Below are positions 58,797 to 64,000 of a stretch of 64,000 nucleotides of DNA, piece after piece. This DNA comes from Actinacidiphila glaucinigra (GTDB lineage: Bacteria; Actinomycetota; Actinomycetes; Streptomycetales; Streptomycetaceae), in the NCBI RefSeq assembly GCF_900188405.1, contig NZ_FZOF01000031.1, positions 1-64,000 of the forward strand, in the 5' to 3' direction. How positions within the stretch are numbered: position 1 is the stretch's first letter; each line of letters opens with the position of its first letter. The notes under the pieces were generated by a model. It was not told the origin of the DNA. It searched no databases and was given only the letters and a program-made list of their open reading frames with translations. The translations under genes were made by a program, and so were the position numbers.

Positions 58797-60284
58797 ATGG
58801 GCATCGCGCTGGGGACCGAATCCGTGTTCACGGCCGCGGCCGTGGCCGTCACCGTTGTCGTCGCCGTCACCGCCGGCGTGCTGCTCCGACGGCTCCGCGC
58901 GGAACGCGAACAGCTCAGGGCGGCGGCCGAGCGTGAGGCCCGGGAGATCCGGGCCACCGCCAAGGAGGAAGTCCGCGAGATCCGGGCCGACTTGGAGCGG
59001 CGTGAGCAGAGGCTCGCCGACCGGGAGGCCCGTATCGACGCCGAGTCGGAGCAACTCCACCGGCGCCGCCGTGAACTGGCGGAGGAACGCGAGGAACTGG
59101 AGCGCCGCCGCGCCGAGCTCAGCCGGCTGGAGGAGGAGCGGCGCGAGGTCCTGGAGCGCGTCGCCGCCTACACCGCCGCCGAGGCCCGCGCCGACCTCGT
59201 GCGCTCCGCGGAGCAACAGGCCAAGCGCGAGGCGGCGGTGATCGCCCGCGACATCGAGCGGGCCGCCCGCGACCGCGGTGAGGAACGCGCCCGGCGGATC
59301 GTCGCCGGGGCCATCCAGCGGGTGGCCACCGAGCAGACCGCCGAGTCCGTGGTGTCGGTGCTGCAACTGCCCGGCGACGAGATGAAGGGCCGGATCATCG
59401 GCCGCGAGGGCCGCAACATCCGTGCCTTCGAGGCCGTCACCGGAGTCAACCTCATCATCGACGACACGCCCGAAGCGGTTCTGCTCTCCTGCTTCGACCC
59501 GGTGCGCCGCGAGGTCGCCCGGCTCGCCCTGGACGCACTCGTCACCGACGGCCGTATCCACCCGCACCGCATCGAGGAGGTCTACGAGCGCAAGCAGGCA
59601 GAGGTGGAGCAACTGTGCGTGCGCCACGGAGAGGACGCGCTCACCGAGATCGGCATCACCGACATGCACCCCGAACTGGTCACGCTGCTGGGGCGGTTGC
59701 GCTACCGCACCTCCTACGGCCAGAACGTGCTCGGCCATCTCCTGGAGTCCTCGCACATCGCGGGCATGATGGCCGCCGAACTCGGCGTCGACCCGGCCGT
59801 GGCGAAGCGCGGCACGCTGCTGCACGACATCGGCAAGGCACTCACCCACGAGGTCGAGGGCAGCCACGCCCTCATCGGCGCGGACCTGGCGCGGCGGCAC
59901 GGCGAGTGCGAGGACGTCGTCCACTCCATCGAGGCCCACCACAACGAGGTCGCCCCCCGTACCGTCGAGGCGGTCCTCACCCAGGCCGCCGACGGCATCT
60001 CCGGGGGGCGTCCCGGCGCCCGGCGCGAGTCCCTGGAGAGCTACGTCCGCCGGCTCAAGCGGCTGGAGCAGATCGCCGCCGCGCACACGGGCGTTTCCAA
60101 GGTCTTCGCCATGCAGGCCGGACGCGAGGTCCGGGTCATGGTGCGCCCGGAGGACGTGGACGACATCCAGGCGCAGGTCATCGCCCGCGACGTGGCCAAG
60201 CAGGTCGAGGAGGAACTCACCTACCCCGGCCAGATCCGCGTCACCGTCGTCCGGGAGTCCCGGGCCACGGAGTTCGCCCGCTGA
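58797..60284 (+). CDS. rny: ribonuclease Y
   Basis: The 495-residue protein has an N-terminal membrane anchor (residues about 8-30), a long coiled coil (about 35-185), a KH domain (GRIIGREGRNIRAFEAVTGV, about 200-220) and an HD phosphodiesterase domain (LLHDIGKALTHE, about 340). RNase Y is a membrane-bound endoribonuclease starting mRNA decay. ATG 58797 has GGGAG eight bases upstream; GTG 58758 is in frame. It is 93 bases behind recX, as in related genomes. Confidence 0.93.
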   Translation: MGIALGTESVFTAAAVAVTVVVAVTAGVLLRRLRAEREQLRAAAEREAREIRATAKEEVREIRADLERREQRLADREARIDAESEQLHRRRRELAEEREELERRRAELSRLEEERREVLERVAAYTAAEARADLVRSAEQQAKREAAVIARDIERAARDRGEERARRIVAGAIQRVATEQTAESVVSVLQLPGDEMKGRIIGREGRNIRAFEAVTGVNLIIDDTPEAVLLSCFDPVRREVARLALDALVTDGRIHPHRIEEVYERKQAEVEQLCVRHGEDALTEIGITDMHPELVTLLGRLRYRTSYGQNVLGHLLESSHIAGMMAAELGVDPAVAKRGTLLHDIGKALTHEVEGSHALIGADLARRHGECEDVVHSIEAHHNEVAPRTVEAVLTQAADGISGGRPGARRESLESYVRRLKRLEQIAAAHTGVSKVFAMQAGREVRVMVRPEDVDDIQAQVIARDVAKQVEEELTYPGQIRVTVVRESRATEFAR

Positions 60285-60744
60285 GCGGGCCGCCGCGAAG
60301 CCCCGTACAGACGGCTCAGCACCCCGTCCGGGCCCGCCGTGAAGCGCTCGCGCGGTGCCGGTGTCACCGGCGAACCCAGCGGCGACCCGGCGTGCGACTG
60401 CTCCCGGAGCCGGCCAACTCCCGCGAGGTCGGCGAAGCGCTCACGCGAGCGCAGGGCGCGCCGCTCCGGTCTCCGGCGAGAGTCGTACCGCGACCGTGCA
60501 GCCCGCTGCCCTTCTCACCGCGGCGCGGGGAACGCGACCGGGCTCAGGGCCCGGCCCCGCTCGTCCGCCCATGGGCGCGAGCGCCCGCGCCGCCGGAGGG
60601 CCGGCGGCCGGTGGCGGGTCCGGGCCGTCGCGGCCACCAGGCCCGACGCGGGAGCAACGGATGCCATGGCGGCCGTGCCGCCCCCGCCCAGGCCCAGGCC
60701 CAGGCCCAGGCCCAGGCCCATGCCCAGGCCCGGGCCGGGGTCCG
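60285..60744. other. 460-base region without a supported gene
   Basis: The ORFs here have no ribosome sites, no recognisable domains and Arg/Gly/Pro-rich translations typical of GC-rich noise. The plus-strand part (about 60340-60520) is rich in gaagcgctc and cgcgag motifs. It may be a decayed gene or long 3' ends of rny and the convergent monooxygenase. The hexamer array at its right end is listed separately. Confidence 0.6.
60686..60727. repeat. GCCCAG hexamer array
   Basis: Seven tandem copies of gcccag fill 60686-60727; the sixth is gcccat and a decayed eighth follows. They lie just past the 3' end of the minus-strand monooxygenase gene. Confidence 0.85.
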
Positions 60745-62400
60745 TCAGTGGGGGACGCGGTCCTGGACGGCGCTCGGGGGGCCGCCGCGGGCGAGGTCGG
60801 CGTAGGCGTACAGCTCGGTCGGGCGGCAGCCGGTCATCACGGTCACCAGATGGCCGTCCGGGCGGATCAGCAGCACGCTGTGCGCCGTCGACCCCGGATA
60901 GGCCTCCGTGACGAGCAGTTCCGCCCGGGTGGGCAGGGCCGCCACCGCCTTGGCCAGCCGGGGCATCAGGCCCGCGGTGAGCCAGTGCCGGCTCTCCCAG
61001 ACCCCGGTGCCCGGCGCGACCAGGACGACCAGCAGGTCACGCCCGAGCCGCTCGTACAGGTGCGCACGGGAGCCGTCGAGTGCCGTGACCGGGACGTCGA
61101 AGACCGCGCCGCCCGGGGGAGTGGCGCAGGACCCCAGCAGCGGCGACGGCGCCGCCGCCGAGGACGCGGAGGCCGCCGCGCCCGCTCCGCGGGGAGCGGG
61201 CAGCGCGAGCGGTGAGCGGGCGTAGACCGGCGGGGCGCCGAGCGCGCCCCGGCCGAGGTGGCCGTCGGTGAGCAGTTCGGCGTACCGCCGGGCGGAGCCG
61301 GACAGCACGGAGCGCCGCACCGTGTGCCAGACACCGCTCGTCCGCAGCAGCGGCAGCACCTGGTCGGTGGCCCGCAGCCGGGCGCCCACCGCGCCGCGCC
61401 GTTCGGCCTGGTAGCTGTCGAGCAGGGTGTCCGACGCCCCGTGGTGCCAGGCCAGGGAGAGCTTCCAGGCGAGGTTGTCGGCGTCGCGCAGCCCCTCCTC
61501 CAGGCCCTGTGCGCCCAGCGCGCCCATGAGGTGCGCCGCGTCGCCGGCCAGGAAGACCCGGCCGGCGCGCCAGCGCCGGGCCAGCCGCTGGTGCACCGGG
61601 TACTCGGCGGAGCCCAGCAGTTCGTACGGAGGAACGCTTCCGCACCAGGCCGTGAGCGTGCCGCGGACGCGCGAGACGAGCTCGTCGGAGGTGAGCGGCT
61701 CACCGCGCGCCGGCAGCAGCCAGTCCAGTCGCCACACCCCGTCCGGCAGCGGACGGGCCGTCACCTCCGGGCCCGCGCCCGGCCCCGGCGGCTCGCGGTG
61801 CAGCAGTGCCACGCCCTCGTCGGGCAGCGCGACCCGCAGGGCGGCCACGGCGTGCCGGTCGACGGCCGTACGGCCGGGGAACCGCACGCCCAGCAGCTTG
61901 CGCACGGTGGAGCGCGGGCCGTCGCAGCCGATCAGGTAACTGCCGCGCCACCAGGTGGCGTTGGCACCCTTGGTGCGGACGCTGACACCGCGTTCGTCCT
62001 GCTCGACCGCCTCGACGCGGGCTCCCGGCACGATCCGCGCCAGCGCCTGTTCGGCGAGCGCCCCACGGAGCCCGCGCTCCAGGCGCTCCTGCCCGATGTG
62101 CAGCGGGGAGGGCCCCTGCCCACCGGAGGCACGGTCGCCGAACTCCACGCGGACGGTCTCCTGCCGGCGGCGCAGCGTCCGCCACGCGTCCCAGGTCGCC
62201 CCGGACTCGTACAGCCGGCGGTGGCCGAGCCGGACCAGCAGCCCGGCGGTCTCCGGGCTCAGTACGGCCGTGCGCTCCGGGGAGAGCGCGGGCGGGTGGT
62301 CGTGCTCGTCGAGGACGATGCTCGGCACGTCGTGCCGGGCCAGGCAGAGCGCGAGGGCGAGCCCGACCGGACCCGCCCCCGCGATGATCACCGGGTCCAC
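60745..62400 (-). CDS. FAD-dependent aromatic-type monooxygenase (PHBH fold)
   Basis: The 551-residue enzyme has the Rossmann GxGxxG (IIAGAGPVGLALAL), the DG motif (YLIGCDGPRSTVRKLLG) and the GD motif (GRVFLAGDAAHLMGALGAQG) of the para-hydroxybenzoate hydroxylase-like FAD monooxygenases. A C-terminal thioredoxin-like extension of about 130 residues (after about 425) is common in the polyketide/phenol hydroxylase branch. The substrate is unknown. GTG 62400 is chosen because it begins the FAD fold and fits the promoter; in-frame starts further upstream would overlap the operator. Confidence 0.88.
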   Translation of the reverse strand: MDPVIIAGAGPVGLALALCLARHDVPSIVLDEHDHPPALSPERTAVLSPETAGLLVRLGHRRLYESGATWDAWRTLRRRQETVRVEFGDRASGGQGPSPLHIGQERLERGLRGALAEQALARIVPGARVEAVEQDERGVSVRTKGANATWWRGSYLIGCDGPRSTVRKLLGVRFPGRTAVDRHAVAALRVALPDEGVALLHREPPGPGAGPEVTARPLPDGVWRLDWLLPARGEPLTSDELVSRVRGTLTAWCGSVPPYELLGSAEYPVHQRLARRWRAGRVFLAGDAAHLMGALGAQGLEEGLRDADNLAWKLSLAWHHGASDTLLDSYQAERRGAVGARLRATDQVLPLLRTSGVWHTVRRSVLSGSARRYAELLTDGHLGRGALGAPPVYARSPLALPAPRGAGAAASASSAAAPSPLLGSCATPPGGAVFDVPVTALDGSRAHLYERLGRDLLVVLVAPGTGVWESRHWLTAGLMPRLAKAVAALPTRAELLVTEAYPGSTAHSVLLIRPDGHLVTVMTGCRPTELYAYADLARGGPPSAVQDRVPH

Positions 62401-62430
62401 GGCAGGGTCCCGGGAAGTTGTGCAGTCACA

Positions 62431-62465
62431 TTGCGTATGCAACCTACTGCGCGTGCGTGCGTCAA
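62431..62465 (-). promoter_or_regulatory. promoter and palindromic operator of the FAD monooxygenase
   Basis: On the minus strand TTGACG (62465-62460), 17 bases and TTGCAT (62442-62437) form a plausible promoter. The -10 lies inside TTGC-ATAC-GCAA (62442-62431), an inverted repeat of the kind bound by MarR-like repressors. No regulator gene is adjacent in the window. Confidence 0.55.
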
Positions 62466-62505
62466 GTGACCACACCCGCCGCGCGGTGGTACGCCTGGCG
62501 CACCG

Positions 62506-63354
62506 TCACTCCGCCGCGGCCTCCACCGCCTTGATGTCGCCGGCCTTGGGCGGCGCGCCCTTGCGGCTGCGGCGGCCGCGACGCTCGATCCAGTTGGCCA
62601 GCGCGCTGAGCGCCAGGCACATCAGGATGTAGATCGGCGCCACGATGATGATCATCGGGATGAAGGGGAAGCCCGCGCTGTTCTTGGCGATGAGGTTGCC
62701 GGTGTAGAGCAGCTCCTCGTAGGTGATGATGTAGCCGAGCGAGGTGTCCTTCAGGGTGACCACCAGCTGGCTGATGATCGACGGCAGCATCGCCCGGGTC
62801 GCCTGCGGGATCAGCACGAAGACCATGACCTGCGTCTTGCGCAGGCCGATCGCGTACGCGGCCTCGCGCTGGCCCTTCGGCACGGCGTTGATGCCGGCCC
62901 GGAAGATCTCGGCCTGCACCGAGCCGTTGTAGAGGGTCAGGCCGATCACCAGCGCCCACAGCGGGGCGGAGGTGAAGACGCCCACGTACAGCGCGAAGAT
63001 CATGATCAGCAGCGGCATCGCGCGGAAGAACTCCACGACGACGGTCGCCACCCAGCGCACCGGCGCGTGGTCCGACAGCCGGCCCGCCGCCAGCGCCGCG
63101 CCCAGCACCAGCGAGAAGACCGCGGCGAGCGCGAAGGCCTTCAGCGTGGCGACCAGACCGTCGACGATGCGCTGCTGGATGTCGGTGTACTGGAAGGGCT
63201 CCCAGAGGTACGAGGCGAACTGCCCCGAGTCGTCGAGCCGCCGGTAGACGAACCACAGCAGCGCCAGGATCGCCAGGGCGGCGAGCGCGCCGACGACCCG
63301 GTTGCGGACCCTGGCCCGGGGGCCGGGCGCGTCGAAGAGGACGTTCGCGCTCAT
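62506..63354 (-). CDS. gluD: glutamate-type ABC transporter permease (GluD-like)
   Basis: The 282-residue permease has an N-terminal membrane anchor, about six helices and the polar amino acid permease loop EAAYAIGLRKTQVMVFVLIP (about residues 168-187) that docks on the ATPase. Gene order gluC-gluD reading leftward, next to recA/rny, matches the Streptomyces glutamate uptake system gluABCD. ATG 63354 overlaps the gluC stop (ATGA). The C-terminal tail is basic and acidic, cytoplasmic. Confidence 0.93.
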   Translation of the reverse strand: MSANVLFDAPGPRARVRNRVVGALAALAILALLWFVYRRLDDSGQFASYLWEPFQYTDIQQRIVDGLVATLKAFALAAVFSLVLGAALAAGRLSDHAPVRWVATVVVEFFRAMPLLIMIFALYVGVFTSAPLWALVIGLTLYNGSVQAEIFRAGINAVPKGQREAAYAIGLRKTQVMVFVLIPQATRAMLPSIISQLVVTLKDTSLGYIITYEELLYTGNLIAKNSAGFPFIPMIIIVAPIYILMCLALSALANWIERRGRRSRKGAPPKAGDIKAVEAAAE

Positions 63355-63998
63355 CGGGCCACCGCCAGCCGGGTCTCGAGCAGTCGGAAGACCGCGCTGA
63401 TGAAGAGGGTGATGATCAGGTAGGCGACGGCCACCCAGATGAAGATCGCGAAGATGTTGTAGCCCTCCTCGCCGAGCGTCTTCTGCACGCTGAACAGCTC
63501 GAAGACGCTGAAGCCACCGGCGATCGCGGAGTTCTTGGTGAGCGCGATCAGCAGGCTGCCGATGGGCGGCAGCACGGTCCGGGTGGCCTGCGGCAGGATG
63601 ATCAGCCGCAGGGTCTGGGTGAAGGTCATCCCGAGGCTGCGGGCGGCCTCGGCCTGCCCGAGCGGGACGGTGTTGATGCCCGAGCGGACGGCCTCGCAGA
63701 TGAAGGCCGAGGTGTAGCAGCTCAGGGCGAGCACGGCGAGCCGGAAGAAGCTCCAGGTGTTCAGCCCCAGCCGGGGCAGCACCAGCGCCGCGATGAAGAA
63801 GAGCAGGGTCAGCGGGGTGTTGCGCAGCAGCGTCACCCAGACCGTGCCGAAGGCGCGCAGGGGCGGCACCGGGGACACCCGGAACGCGGCCATGATCACC
63901 CCGAGCACCAGGGCGATCGCCCCGCTCAGCGCGGTCAGCTCGACCGTGCCGAGGAACCCCTCGCGGAAGAGCGCGAAGTTGTCCAGCAGTACGTTCAT
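63351..63998 (-). CDS. gluC: glutamate-type ABC transporter permease (GluC-like)
   Basis: The 215-residue permease has about five membrane helices and the EAA-type loop EAARSLGMTFTQTLRLIILP (about 130-149). With GluD it should form the membrane channel; the ATPase (gluA) and binding protein (gluB) would lie outside the right edge. The complete gene starts at ATG 63998, two bases from the window end, so no upstream signal can be seen. Confidence 0.93.
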   Translation of the reverse strand: MNVLLDNFALFREGFLGTVELTALSGAIALVLGVIMAAFRVSPVPPLRAFGTVWVTLLRNTPLTLLFFIAALVLPRLGLNTWSFFRLAVLALSCYTSAFICEAVRSGINTVPLGQAEAARSLGMTFTQTLRLIILPQATRTVLPPIGSLLIALTKNSAIAGGFSVFELFSVQKTLGEEGYNIFAIFIWVAVAYLIITLFISAVFRLLETRLAVAR

Positions 63999-64000
63999 CG

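Noticed and set aside
60339..60911. Overlapping plus-strand frames downstream of rny
   Set aside because: No start signals or domains; they run into the antisense of the monooxygenase gene.

Overview
The window is chromosomal DNA of a Streptomyces (or very close relative). The evidence is very high G+C with third-codon bias, GTG/TTG starts and GGAGG ribosome sites, and a gene order that matches the conserved osaCAB-ftsK-rimO-pgsA-cinA-clgR-dps and DUF3046-recA-recX-rny-glu blocks of Streptomyces. No phage, insertion sequence or CRISPR array was seen.

Layout. 1-390: 3' end of an rRNA operon (23S tail, 5S, terminator). 480-1445: a DegT/DnrJ-like protein without a visible PLP lysine. 1529-1644: tRNA-Thr(GGT) and a two-way terminator. 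1676-11013: the osmoadaptation locus, with osaC divergent from osaA (poly-HAMP hybrid kinase) and osaB. 11128-18763: ftsK, a RodZ-like protein, rimO-pgsA-cinA (overlapping stop/start codons), clgR and a dps. 19023-25730: a small membrane protein, then minus-strand lhr, nei and an SDR gene that seems to have its own leaderless, operator-bearing promoter. 25821-29906: AraC regulator, azlCD exporter, PucR-type regulator and an unknown alpha/alpha-toroid-like protein.

30182-54155 reads as an accessory stress island. It holds four SpoIIE-type phosphatases (one frameshifted), polyphosphate kinase 2, a Ca-type P-ATPase, a NarL-type two-component pair, a decayed DUF418-like membrane gene, an NhaA-DsbA fusion antiporter, a Pls/PosA-like carrier-plus-terminal-domain protein with no adenylation domain, a ClpC-like ATPase, a SHOCT membrane protein and an HdeD protein. 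With OsaC, five SpoIIE phosphatases lie in 64 kb, four of them also carrying an RsbW-like kinase domain, so partner-switching control of stress sigma factors is the dominant theme.

54382-63998 is core again: a GDT1-family Mn exporter behind a convincing yybP-ykoY manganese riboswitch, DUF3046, an AI-2E family permease, recA with an SOS (Cheo-type) box, recX, RNase Y, an FAD monooxygenase with a palindromic operator over its promoter, and the two permease genes of a glutamate-type ABC transporter running off the right edge.

Most credible points for follow-up: the adenylation-less Pls-like protein (44110-46734), the phosphatase cluster with degenerate metal motifs and a one-G frameshift, the riboswitch, the lysine-less DegT protein, and the leaderless SDR promoter.
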